Shown here piece after piece: positions 7,670 to 16,428 of a DNA stretch of 64,000 bases. Origin of the DNA: JANLYC01 sp963750495 (lineage in GTDB: Bacteria; Actinomycetota; Actinomycetes; Propionibacteriales; Nocardioidaceae); the NCBI GenBank assembly GCA_963750495.1, contig CAVVQV010000004.1, positions 372,001-436,000 on the forward strand, in the 5' to 3' direction. Under the pieces are notes generated by a model that was not told where the DNA came from, made no database searches, and saw only the letters and a list, made by a program, of their open reading frames with translations. Numbering within the stretch: position 1 is the first letter of the stretch; each line of letters begins with the position of its first letter. Position numbers and translations under genes: made by a program.

Positions 7670-8722
7670 TCACTCTGCCAGCTGATACAGGCGTACCCCG
7701 TTGTCGCACGTGACGTTGCCCAACTGACAGGTCGTGCTCACCTGACCGATCGGGACGAAGTTCTTGTACATCACCTGGAGGTAGTTCTTGGGGACGGGAT
7801 GAGGAACCGTCGTGAAGCAGGCCGCGTGTCCGCTCTTGTTGTTGAACTTCCATCCGCACATGGTCGCCGTCACGAAGCCGGTGATGCGGAACTTGGTGTT
7901 GTTGCCCGAGCCCGTGACGTCATCGAACACCGGCAAGGTGATGTCGATGCCGAGGATGGCATCCATCTCACTATCGAGCGCTCCCGGACCGGGAGCACCG
8001 GGGTCACCGTCGATGTAACTGGGAGACGCCGTCGAGACACTTCCCGAGTACCCGTTGAGAATCCAGTCGGCGGTGTCGCCGGTCGGGTTGGATCCACCAT
8101 CGAAGTCGAGAATGCCCCAGTTGCCGGGCGCGTAACCACAGCCGGCATCCGCGTTGTCGAACGAGATCGTGTAGTTGAGGCCCGTCGCCGACATCAGGCT
8201 GGCGTCCATCTGGCAGACCGCGAACGGCCGGAGGCCAGTGACCTCCTTCGCTGGACCCACGACGGCCTTCGCTGACTGCGTGATCGGGATCTTTGACGCG
8301 CCGTAGATCTGACCGAAGAACGCCGGCGAGTCCTGCGTGCCGGTCACCGCGACCGTGAAGCCCACGGAGGTGCACGAGAAGCTCAGGCCGGCGGTGCCAG
8401 GTGCCAAGGTTCCGCCGCGCGGCGAGTTGTTGGCGAAGTACTGCTCGGCGAGGGCCCGCAACGACGGGTCCGCCGCGGATGCCAGCGCCAGGCCCGTGCA
8501 GTTGATGGTGGGAGAGGCCGTCGAGGTCACCTGCCGGGCAACGGCCAGTGCGGCCGCGTCGGCGCCGTTCTGCACCGCAGCCTTGTTGGCGTAGGCCATG
8601 CCGAAGTCAGTGACGAAGGCCATGATGCCGATGAGCATCGTGGTCATCAGCGCGACCATCACAGCGACCGCGCCGTCCTCCTGACGTCGTCGATCAGGCC
8701 GGGCACGGTGGGTGACGCTCAT
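7670..8722 (-). CDS. TadG-like minor pilin/exoprotein of the Tad pilus
   Basis: The 350-residue protein begins with an Arg-rich head, then a single helix (EDGAVAVMVALMTTMLIGIM) followed by FVTDFGMAYANKAAVQNGADAAALAVARQV, the hallmark of TadG-type proteins. The remainder is a secreted domain with several cysteines (such as CQMDA, DAGCGYAP, TMCGWKF and TTCQLGNVTC) that may form disulfides. No complete von Willebrand A domain is evident. Its ATG overlaps the TadE gene stop by four bases (ATGA), so the pair is translationally coupled. It likely acts as a minor subunit or surface partner of the Flp fibre. Confidence 0.75.
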   Translation of the reverse strand: MSVTHRARPDRRRQEDGAVAVMVALMTTMLIGIMAFVTDFGMAYANKAAVQNGADAAALAVARQVTSTASPTINCTGLALASAADPSLRALAEQYFANNSPRGGTLAPGTAGLSFSCTSVGFTVAVTGTQDSPAFFGQIYGASKIPITQSAKAVVGPAKEVTGLRPFAVCQMDASLMSATGLNYTISFDNADAGCGYAPGNWGILDFDGGSNPTGDTADWILNGYSGSVSTASPSYIDGDPGAPGPGALDSEMDAILGIDITLPVFDDVTGSGNNTKFRITGFVTATMCGWKFNNKSGHAACFTTVPHPVPKNYLQVMYKNFVPIGQVSTTCQLGNVTCDNGVRLYQLAE

Positions 8723-9228
8723 TTGTACTCGCATCGGTAGGTCCCCTGTCCTTGCAGGCTGAAGGCGCCTACGCCGATCGGGAGAAGGGAAGGGGCGTTG
8801 TAGGTGGCGGTGACGGACAGTTTGCTGGTGTCGCTCGACAATTTGCACGGCAACGCCGTGGCGCCTGACGAAGGTGTCACCGTCGAGCTGTTCGCCGCGG
8901 AGCTGCAGACGGTCGACGACGAGGCGCCTGTGACGAGCTGTACGGTCACGCCGACCTCAGAGCCGGTCAAGCCGATGGTCCCGGAGTTGCCACGCACCTG
9001 ACTGATGACGTCCGAACAGGTACGGGCGGACACGATGTTGACGACGCCGTAGCGGGCACCGTTTCGCGCGCCTCCCGACAGGGCGGCTGACTGCGCCATC
9101 ACCAGCCCCCACTGGATGACGCCGAAGACGAGCAAGATGAGGAGGGGTAGGACGAGCGCGAACTCGACGGCGACGGCGCCATGTTCGGCACGCCGTCGCT
9201 TCCCGCCTTCCTGGAGGAGTGGGTTCAC
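8719..9228 (-). CDS. TadE-like minor pilin
   Basis: The 169-residue protein has the TadE motif HGAVAVEFALVLPLLILLVF near its N-terminus, then GARNGARYGVV, and a Ser/Thr-rich exported tail with several cysteines. TadE pseudopilins are needed for Flp fibre assembly and are matured by the prepilin peptidase. It is the first gene of a two-gene operon with the TadG-like protein and is divergent from a second TadE gene 241 bases away. Confidence 0.82.
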   Translation of the reverse strand: MNPLLQEGGKRRRAEHGAVAVEFALVLPLLILLVFGVIQWGLVMAQSAALSGGARNGARYGVVNIVSARTCSDVISQVRGNSGTIGLTGSEVGVTVQLVTGASSSTVCSSAANSSTVTPSSGATALPCKLSSDTSKLSVTATYNAPSLLPIGVGAFSLQGQGTYRCEYK

Positions 9229-9469
9229 GGGCCAAATTCTGGCACCCGGATCGGCCCCATTGAGTCTGCAAAGCGAAGTCTGACCGAAGGGATGAGTCGA
9301 CCGTCAGCCCATAGGACAGGCCAGGCAACTGAGCGTTATGTGCCAATTACGGAAAGTGGTGCGGGGGCGGGTTCGTACTAATCCGAATGGCGCCCTCAGC
9401 CACCACTCTTCGGGCACAAACTCTCAAACCTGGTCCCGCTGGGTCTCGCCACTCCCTACCTTCACATAC
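9229..9469. promoter_or_regulatory. Divergent promoter region between two TadE genes
   Basis: This 241-base gap separates two TadE operons reading outward. It is less GC-rich than the genes and must contain start signals for both, but no clear promoter pair or operator could be assigned. The plus-strand ATG at 9470 lacks a Shine-Dalgarno sequence, so that transcript may be leaderless. Confidence 0.4.
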
Positions 9470-10075
9470 ATGGCCGAAAGCTCACGTCGGCGGCTGCAGC
9501 CTCGCAGCCCCCGCCGACTCACCAGGCGTCGCTCCCAGCGCGGCGCCGTCGCCGTCGAGGCGGCGATCATCACTCCACTTTTCGTGCTGCTCGTCTTCGG
9601 CATCATCGAGTTCGGCCTGATGTTCAAGGACTACCTCGCCGTCGTCTCGTCGGTGCGCGCCGGGGCCAGGATCGCCTCCGCTGAGCCCCGCACCGTGAAC
9701 TTTGCCACCGACGCTGCCGCTCAGATCGCGCGGGAGGGCTCGGCGCTGGACCTGGCCCAAGTCTCCGAGCTCTGGGTCTACAAGGCCAACAAGACCACCG
9801 GCACGCCGGTCGGCTACACCGACTTCAGCAACTGCACGACGTGCGTGAAATTCAAGTGGGACACGTCGTCCAAGCAGTTCTTGCCGATCGCCGGCACCAC
9901 GTGGGACCCGAACTCCCAGAACGCATGTGCTGGAGACTCGGCCCACGACAGCGTCGGGGTCTATCTCAAGTACAGGCACCCGTCGGTGACCGGCATGATC
10001 ATCAAGAACTTCGACCTCCAGTCCAGCACGGTGATGAGCTTCGAGCCCCTCGCCCAGACCTCGCCCTGCAAATGA
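9470..10075 (+). CDS. TadE-like minor pilin (second locus)
   Basis: The 201-residue protein has a basic head followed by QRGAVAVEAAIITPLFVLLV, a TadE motif with the usual Glu, then SVRAGARIASAEPRT and an exported tail with cysteines at NCTTCVK, NACAGD and the C-terminal SPCK. It is distinct from the TadE at 8719-9228. The start at 9470 is chosen because it places the helix normally; an earlier ATG at 9338 would add 44 atypical residues. Its stop overlaps the ATG (10072) of the next reading frame, a broken TadG-like gene, showing that the two were a coupled TadE-TadG pair. Confidence 0.8.
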   Translation: MAESSRRRLQPRSPRRLTRRRSQRGAVAVEAAIITPLFVLLVFGIIEFGLMFKDYLAVVSSVRAGARIASAEPRTVNFATDAAAQIAREGSALDLAQVSELWVYKANKTTGTPVGYTDFSNCTTCVKFKWDTSSKQFLPIAGTTWDPNSQNACAGDSAHDSVGVYLKYRHPSVTGMIIKNFDLQSSTVMSFEPLAQTSPCK

Positions 10076-11681
10076 GGCAGCTGGTGCGGCACCCATTCCA
10101 CGAAGGGGCACAGCGTACCGAGGGCGGCTATGTCGCCATCCTGACCGATGCTGCTGTTCACCACTCTGTTCGGGATGTGTGCCTTCGCCGTGGATGTGGG
10201 CAACTGGTACTACACGGGGCAACGGGCGCAACGAGCCGCGACGCGGCGGCCTCGCCGGTGTGCCGAACTCCGGGCGACAAGACCGGGCGTTTAGCGAGGC
10301 TCAGATCTTCGCGAAGGCCAACGGGTTCGACAACGCGCTCGACGGTGACGGTGGTCCGAGCATCGACGGACACCACCAGGCTGCGGGTCACCACGTCGAT
10401 GACGGTACAGAACAGTTCGGGATCCTGTTCGGGCTCGGTCACACGACCATCTCGAGGACCGCGGTCGCTGACTACTCCGGGTAGATGGGCAGCCTGCAAC
10501 GAGTTCGGCAACGACCTGAGTCGGCCGGCATCAAGAGCGCAACTGCGCGACACGGGCATGTTCTGGGCGAACGTCGGCGCTCAGGCCAAGAAGTCCGGCG
10601 ATGCCTACAGAACGGTGACTGCACCTCCGGTGAGGACGGCTGCGGCTCGGTGGCACCAACGCGAGTACGACAGCACGGGTACTTCTACCAGGTCAAGCTC
10701 ACCAGCCGGTGCAGAACCTCACGCTGCAGGCGTTCGACCGCCTGATCGCGGTCGGTGACTCTGCACCGACACAAGCTCGACAAGGCCAAGACCTGTCGGC
10801 TACAAGCCGCTCCAGTCACCGATCCGCACGCGGTACGCGGACGGCCAGTCCAGCCCTTCTGTACGGAGACGTGCGCTTCGGCGGCACCGGCGAGGTGAGC
10901 ACCAAGTTCACCGTGCGCGACCCGGCGTCAACCCTGGGACCCGCAGCTTCCCGAGTCGACCCGGGCTGACGCGCCGATCACGTACCCCGGCTACAACGAC
11001 GACCTCAACAAGGCGCTGGACAACAGCAAGAAGGAAACGACGACACGCGCCCGGCTACGTGGCCAGCGTGTTCCGGCAATGGAAGACGCTGTGCACGATC
11101 CCCTATGCCCCGGCCGGCATCTACATGATCCAGGTCAACACCAACGGCACCGGGCGACCTGGCCAGCGGCCACAACCGGTTCGGACTGCGCGCCTTCTCG
11201 ACCAGCGACCCCACCGCTCGTGACGCCATCGCCATCGCCGGGTTCAACAAGATGGCGATCTACGCGAACTCTCCCGCGGCGAACACCAAGTTCTTCCTGG
11301 CCCAGGTTCCGCCAGGCGCCGCCGGGCAGCTCCTGAACGTTCGCCTGTTCGACGTCGGTGACTCAGCCAGCCAGGTGTCATCACCGTCCTGCCCCCTCCT
11401 GACTCCGGACTCAGCGGCTTCAGCGGCTGCCGGGGCTACGGACCGACCGGCGGGACCGGCGGAACGCCGCTGACCAACTGCTCGATCCCGGCCAACAGCA
11501 GCTACAACGGCAAATGGGAGCAGATCTCTGTCCCATCCCTGCGAACTACACGTGCGACGGCTCCACCACGACCGGTTGCTGGTTGCGGCTGCAGTACAAC
11601 TACGGCGCCGGTGCGCAGCCGACCGACACCACGTCGTGGACAGCGAGCCTCGAAGGCGACCCGATCCGACTGGTCGAGTGA
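10072..11681 (+). pseudogene. Degenerate copy of the TadG-like gene at 11856-13511
   Basis: Nucleotide and broken protein similarity runs the full length of the intact gene downstream, from EGGYVAIL at the start to DPIRLVE and stop at 11679-11681. The first frameshift is an extra A near 10148, at about codon 26, and many further single-base indels follow. Fragments such as FWANVGAQ, GEVSTKFTVRDP and NTKFFLAQVPPGAAGQ are still clear in different frames. The ATG overlaps the TadE stop, so it was once the partner of the TadE at 9470. No product can be made as read. Confidence 0.88.
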
Positions 11682-11855
11682 GCATCCATGGCGAGCCCGC
11701 AACGCCGTCGACCGTTGGCACAGGGTCCTCAGCCGTTCGGATGATTCACTCGCCGAGCTGGGCATCGGCAGCACCCGGCTGCCGTACATTCGACAAGCAC
11801 CGAACCACGGCCTCGCCACGATCGTCGAGACCCCGCGAGAGATGGAACCTGGCCC

Positions 11856-13511
11856 ATGACAAGGGTTACCTGGCGAGCGACGCTGAGAGGACGCTCCGAG
11901 GGCGGCTACGTCGCCATCCTGACCGTGCTGCTGTTCACCACGCTCTTCGGGATGTGCGCGTTCGCCGTCGACGTAGGCAACTGGTACTATACGGGGCAAA
12001 GAGCCCAGCGCGCCGCTGACGCCGCGGCACTTGCCGGTGTGCCGAAACTGCCCAGCGACCAATCCGGAGCTTTCAGCGAGGCCCAGATCTATGCGAAGGC
12101 CAACGGCTTCGACAACGCTTCGTCGACAGTGTCCGTGGTCCCGAGCATCGACGGTCAGCCAACCCGGCTTCGGGTCACCACGTCGATGACGGTACAGAAT
12201 CAGTTCGGAATCCTGTTCGGCCTCGGCCACACGACGATTTCTCGGACCGCGGTCGCCGACTATGCCGGGCCGGTGCCGATGGGAAGCCCGTGCAACGAGT
12301 TCGGAAATGACCCGGAGGCAACGGGGATCAGAAGCGCCAACTGTGCCGACACCGGCATGTTCTGGGCCAACGTCGGGGCCCCCAAGGCTCCGAAGAAGTC
12401 GGGTGACGCTTACCAGAACGGAGACTGCACCTCCGGTGAGGACGGCTGTGGTGCCGGTGGCACGAACTCCGAGTACGACGCCAACGGGTACTTCTACACG
12501 ATCACGCTCACCAAGCCGGTCCAGAACCTAACGCTGCAGGCGTTCGACCCCGCTCTCATCGCGGTCGGTGACCTCTGCGCCGTGAATGGCTTGTCCTCAG
12601 CGAAAGCGCTACCCGCTGCCAAGACCGCACCGGTCACCGATCCGGCCACTCGCTATGCCGATGGGCAGTCGAGTCCTTATTGCACCGGCGACGTCCGCTT
12701 CGGCGGCACCGGCGAGGTCAGCACCAAGTTCACCGTGCGCGACCCCGGCGTCAACCCGTGGGACCCGCTGAGCTTCCCGCCCCGGACCAGCTGTCCCGCA
12801 ATCACCTATCCGGGGTACAACGGAGATCTCAGCAAGGCACTGGACAACACCAAGAGCCAGTACAACGACATCTCGCCCGGCTACGTCGCCGGAGTCTTCC
12901 GACAGTGGAAGACCCTATGCACGATCCCGAACGCCGCCCCAGGCGTCTACATGATCCAGGTCCAGACGAACGGCACCGGTGCGGACCTCGCCAGCGGGCA
13001 CAACCGCTTCGGCTTGCGGGCATTCTCTACGACTGACACCACTGCTCGCGATGCCATTGCCATCGCCGGATACAACAAGATGGCGATGTACGCCAACTCT
13101 CCGGCCGCCAATACCAAGTTCTTCCTGGCGCAGGTCCCACCAGGCGCCGCCGGGCAGGTACTGAACGTGCGCTTGTTCGACGTCGGCGACTCGACACTTC
13201 CGGGTGTCATCACGGTGTTGCCGCCACCGGACTCGGGGATCACCACCTTCACCGGATGCAAGGGCTACGGGCCGACTGGAGGAACGAGCGGAACGACCTT
13301 GACCAACTGCTCGATCCCCGCCAACAGTTCCTACAACGGCAGGTGGCAACAGATCGCAGTACCTATTCCGTCGAGCTACACCTGTGACAACACCATCACG
13401 ACAGGCTGCTGGTTGCGGTTGTCGTACAACTACGGCAGCGGAAACCAGCCGACGGACACAACGTCGTGGACGGCAAGCCTGGAAGGCGACCCGGTCCGCC
13501 TGGTCGAGTAG
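11856..13511 (+). CDS. Large TadG-like exported protein
   Basis: The 551-residue protein starts with SEGGYVAILTVLLFTTLFGM, then CAFAVDVGNWYYTGQRAQRAADAAALAGV, the TadG/TadE-type anchor and helix. The remaining 500 residues are exported, rich in Gly, Thr and Asn, and contain many cysteines in spaced pairs (for example DCTSGEDGCGAGG and TFTGCKGYGP). No catalytic motif was recognised. Its length is much greater than most TadG-like proteins of this locus. It lies 174 bases behind a degenerate copy and converges with the NYN gene six bases away. A role as pilus-associated adhesin or minor subunit is inferred from the anchor and context only. Confidence 0.75.
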   Translation: MTRVTWRATLRGRSEGGYVAILTVLLFTTLFGMCAFAVDVGNWYYTGQRAQRAADAAALAGVPKLPSDQSGAFSEAQIYAKANGFDNASSTVSVVPSIDGQPTRLRVTTSMTVQNQFGILFGLGHTTISRTAVADYAGPVPMGSPCNEFGNDPEATGIRSANCADTGMFWANVGAPKAPKKSGDAYQNGDCTSGEDGCGAGGTNSEYDANGYFYTITLTKPVQNLTLQAFDPALIAVGDLCAVNGLSSAKALPAAKTAPVTDPATRYADGQSSPYCTGDVRFGGTGEVSTKFTVRDPGVNPWDPLSFPPRTSCPAITYPGYNGDLSKALDNTKSQYNDISPGYVAGVFRQWKTLCTIPNAAPGVYMIQVQTNGTGADLASGHNRFGLRAFSTTDTTARDAIAIAGYNKMAMYANSPAANTKFFLAQVPPGAAGQVLNVRLFDVGDSTLPGVITVLPPPDSGITTFTGCKGYGPTGGTSGTTLTNCSIPANSSYNGRWQQIAVPIPSSYTCDNTITTGCWLRLSYNYGSGNQPTDTTSWTASLEGDPVRLVE

Positions 13512-13517
13512 GCACCC

Positions 13518-14837
13518 TCAGACAATCCCGAGGACTCTGACGAGCGCGACGGCTGCGACGGAACGCGCGCCGTCCTTGGCCACGCTCTCGGCCACCTCGC
13601 GGTCGGTCGAGACGACGATGACCGGACGGCCTGTCGGTTCGGCGGCCACGAACTCCCGGATGAGGTCGTCGGCGATGACCCCCGGCGGGCTGAAACGAAC
13701 CCGCACGTGGCGCGGCGATGTGACCCCCGGAGGATGCGACAGCTCGGCGCCATCGAACACGATCGTGGTCTCGACCGCCTTGCCGGCCACCAGCGCTGCC
13801 ACCCCGCTGACCAGGCGAGACCGCTGCTGGTCGAGCGGCGCCTCGGGCCAGGCGGTCTTCGACACGTTGTAGCCGTCGATGATGAGGTGAGCCCGCGGCA
13901 GCTCGAGCAGCCGCCGGAGCAGCCCCGGGTCATCGGCCAACAACGCTCGACCGATCGCCGCGGTCTGAGAGGCCGCGCCGGGGTCGATGGCGGCGACCGT
14001 GTCGGCAGGCAGGAGGTCCGAGGGCGCCAGGGCGAGCTCGCGGCGCAGTCCTGACGCGCTTTCCATCACGGTGTCGAGCAGGAGCCGCAACCGCATGTTC
14101 TCGCCTTCACGGTCGTCTCGCGCCGCTCGACGGTTGGCGGTCGTGTCGGACTCGAGCTGCTCGATGCGCTGCCGTAGTCGACGTTGCTCGGCGTCCGCCT
14201 TGCGCGCGGCGGTGTCGGCGTCCCGGCGTACGGCATCGATGCCGGCCCGGTCGCGCTCGGCCGCCTCCTGTGTCTCGCGGAGCTGGACGCGCGTCTCGCC
14301 GAGCGTACGGCGGAGCTGGGCGTTCTCGGCCTTCACCTGCTCGACCTGGGCGCGCAGCTTCTCGCGCACGGCCTTGGTCTCTCCCCGTGCCTGCTCGAGG
14401 TCGGCCTGGAGCTTCTCGACGGTACCGGTCAGGTCGACCTGCCTCACCTCAGCCCGTGCGATTTCCTGCTTCGCGCGTCCGACCAGCTCCTGCCAGCCCT
14501 CGGGACGAAGGATGTAGGCGAGCGCGGCTGCTTCCCTGAGCTCGCTGTCGCTGATCTCGCCGCCCTCGTGCACGCGCGTGGCCAGCTCGCCGGCAAGCCC
14601 CCGCACCTGGGTGGCCAGGTGTTCGCGGAACTCGTCGTCGGCGTCGAGCGCCTGCGTGAGCTGGTCGCCGATGAGCTTGCGCCGCTTGGCGGGTGCGAAG
14701 CTCATGGCTCTGCGGAGCAGCGGTGGGACATGAGTCTCGGGCACCACGACCAAGCCGTCCGAGGCGAGCGCGGCCACACGGCTGCGGAGCGCTGCCGGCA
14801 GCATCTCGTGATCGTCAGGCGTGCGCTCGGCCGTCAT
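13518..14837 (-). CDS. NYN (YacP-like) RNA-binding/nuclease domain protein
   Basis: The 439-residue protein has an N-terminal helical region, a central coiled coil (about residues 135-255, rich in Glu, Arg and Gln) and a C-terminal NYN domain (about 310-435). The domain shows LIIDGYNVSKT, TTIVFDGAEL, ADDLIREFV and VVSTDREVAE, which contain the acidic residues expected of PIN-like nucleases of the YacP family. It probably acts on RNA in the cytoplasm; the target is unknown. Its start overlaps the stop of the upstream zinc-ribbon gene by four bases, implying a joint function. Confidence 0.82.
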   Translation of the reverse strand: MTAERTPDDHEMLPAALRSRVAALASDGLVVVPETHVPPLLRRAMSFAPAKRRKLIGDQLTQALDADDEFREHLATQVRGLAGELATRVHEGGEISDSELREAAALAYILRPEGWQELVGRAKQEIARAEVRQVDLTGTVEKLQADLEQARGETKAVREKLRAQVEQVKAENAQLRRTLGETRVQLRETQEAAERDRAGIDAVRRDADTAARKADAEQRRLRQRIEQLESDTTANRRAARDDREGENMRLRLLLDTVMESASGLRRELALAPSDLLPADTVAAIDPGAASQTAAIGRALLADDPGLLRRLLELPRAHLIIDGYNVSKTAWPEAPLDQQRSRLVSGVAALVAGKAVETTIVFDGAELSHPPGVTSPRHVRVRFSPPGVIADDLIREFVAAEPTGRPVIVVSTDREVAESVAKDGARSVAAVALVRVLGIV

Positions 14838-15073
14838 GAGGAGACCTCGCCGGGGCGGAGCACGGTTTCGACGGCGTCGTCGCGACCACACCAGCGGCAG
14901 ACGATCGTGCGCACGGCCTCCTCGAGCGTCTCGGTCTCCTCCACGCGCGGTTCGCCAGCAAGGTCGAGGTGCCAGAACTCCCGCGTCGTCGCCGTCCGAA
15001 CCACATCAAACCGGGTCAGATTCCCACAGGCGCTGCACCTCCACCGCTGGGAGGGGTCGGGCAGATGGGACAT
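14834..15073 (-). CDS. Small zinc-ribbon protein
   Basis: The 79-residue protein has CSACGN near its N-terminus and CRWCGR near its C-terminus, a two-knuckle zinc ribbon. Between them lies TREFWHLDLAGEP and an acidic stretch. The start at 15073 (MSHLPDPSQRWRCSACGN) is preferred over a longer frame at 15193 because the extra residues are unstructured. It is translationally coupled to the NYN protein and may guide it to RNA or ribosomes, which is an inference from the coupling. Confidence 0.75.
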   Translation of the reverse strand: MSHLPDPSQRWRCSACGNLTRFDVVRTATTREFWHLDLAGEPRVEETETLEEAVRTIVCRWCGRDDAVETVLRPGEVSS

Positions 15074-15253
15074 GCAGAGACTCCTGGCTCGCGGCTGCGT
15101 ACGACGTACGTCTTCAGCGTAGTGGCGTGCTCCGCCGTCGCTGGACCAAACGTGTCGACCTCCATCGGCCGTTCGGTCATTTCGCCCGGTCACCAGGCGT
15201 TACGAAGCCGCTACTCAACTAAATTCGAACCAGCACCCCGAAGAGGAGCCGAG

Positions 15254-16021
15254 ATGTTGACGAGTGCACGCGAACGCCACGAGCAGGCATCGGTCCAGCC
15301 GACCGCCGACTCGGTGGCTGCGCTGCGCCCGGACCTCGGCGAAGCCGTCGTCATCATCCCGATGTTCAACGAGGCCGCGGTCATCGGTGAGGTCGTCAGG
15401 CGGGTACGCCGTGACTTTTCCCACGTGATCTGCGTCGACGACGGAAGTACGGACGAATCCGCTGCGGTGGCAGCCGCGGCCGGTGCGGTGGTCGTACGCC
15501 ATCCGGCCAACCTCGGCCAGGGCGCCGCCCTGCAGACCGGGATCGAGTTCGCGCTCTCCTGCGAGCAGCGGTTCCGCTTCTTCGTCACGTTCGACGCGGA
15601 TGGGCAGCACCGTGTCGAGGACGCCCTGGCGCTGGTCGCACGGGCCCGTCTCGGCACATCGGACGTCGTGCTCGGCTCTCGCTTCCTGACCGCGACGGGA
15701 CAGGTCCCGTTCGTCCGTCGACTCGTGCTGCGCGGCGCGGTCACCTTCACGCGCGTGACGACCGGACTGGCGCTGACCGACGCACACAACGGGCTGCGTG
15801 TCCTCAACCGCAACGCCGCAATGGCCATGAAGCTGCGGCTCACCGGGATGGCGCACGCCAGCGAGATTCTCGAGGTCATCGCCCGCGAGCGATTGACGTA
15901 CACCGAGCTGCCGATCGAGGTGCTCTACACCGACTACTCGCGTACGAAGGGACAGTCGTCCGTCAACGCGCTCAACATCGTGTTCGACCTGATGGCGAAC
16001 AAGGTGCGGGTGGCCCGATGA
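15254..16021 (+). CDS. GT2 glycosyltransferase, polyprenyl-phosphate type
   Basis: This 255-residue enzyme has the GT-A signature of family 2: VVIIPMFNEAAVIGEVV, CVDDGSTDES, NLGQGAALQTG and the DXD-type TFDADGQH. It resembles dolichol- or undecaprenyl-phosphate sugar transferases without a membrane tail, and should load a sugar onto a lipid carrier at the inner membrane face. A good ribosome site (AAGAGGAG) precedes ATG 15254. The stop overlaps the DUF2304 gene by four bases, a pairing often found in surface-glycan clusters. Confidence 0.88.
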   Translation: MLTSARERHEQASVQPTADSVAALRPDLGEAVVIIPMFNEAAVIGEVVRRVRRDFSHVICVDDGSTDESAAVAAAAGAVVVRHPANLGQGAALQTGIEFALSCEQRFRFFVTFDADGQHRVEDALALVARARLGTSDVVLGSRFLTATGQVPFVRRLVLRGAVTFTRVTTGLALTDAHNGLRVLNRNAAMAMKLRLTGMAHASEILEVIARERLTYTELPIEVLYTDYSRTKGQSSVNALNIVFDLMANKVRVAR

Positions 16022-16428
16022 TCAAGGCAGTACTGATCGTCGGCCTGGTCGGCTTCAGCGTGGTCGAGCTCCGGGGCAAGGCCAGCGCCGGGCACCTGGC
16101 TCTGCGCCGGCTGGTCGCTCTGCTGATCCTGCTGTTGGGCGTCACCGCCATCGTCTTCCCGAACCTGGTGACGAAGCTGGCGAACCTCGTCGGTGTCGGC
16201 CGCGGTACCGACCTCGTCGTGTACGCGCTGGTCCTGGCGTTCCTCTTCAGCACCGTCGGCCTCTACCAACGCATGAAGCGACTCGAGGACCGCTACGTCG
16301 ACCTCGCCCGCTCCGTCGCCATCGACCGGGCGCTGCGTACCGGCGAGAGGTCAGTGACGGACCCCCGAACCACGGACACGGAACAGGGCAGCCGCGCCCC
16401 GACGGCAACCTCAGGCGTCGTCCGGTGA
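16018..16428 (+). CDS. DUF2304 membrane protein
   Basis: The 136-residue protein has three hydrophobic segments (about residues 2-18, 30-50 and 66-84), a short amphipathic stretch YQRMKRLEDRYVDLARSVA and a disordered tail. DUF2304 proteins commonly sit beside GT2 enzymes and may anchor or assist them. It overlaps the genes on both sides by four bases (ATGA and GTGA), so it is part of a tightly coupled operon whose third gene is broken. Confidence 0.82.
   Translation: MIKAVLIVGLVGFSVVELRGKASAGHLALRRLVALLILLLGVTAIVFPNLVTKLANLVGVGRGTDLVVYALVLAFLFSTVGLYQRMKRLEDRYVDLARSVAIDRALRTGERSVTDPRTTDTEQGSRAPTATSGVVR

Noticed and set aside
7262..8275. Open frame on the plus strand (337 codons)
   Set aside because: It covers the antisense of a MOSC and a TadG-like gene, both of which have clear family motifs.
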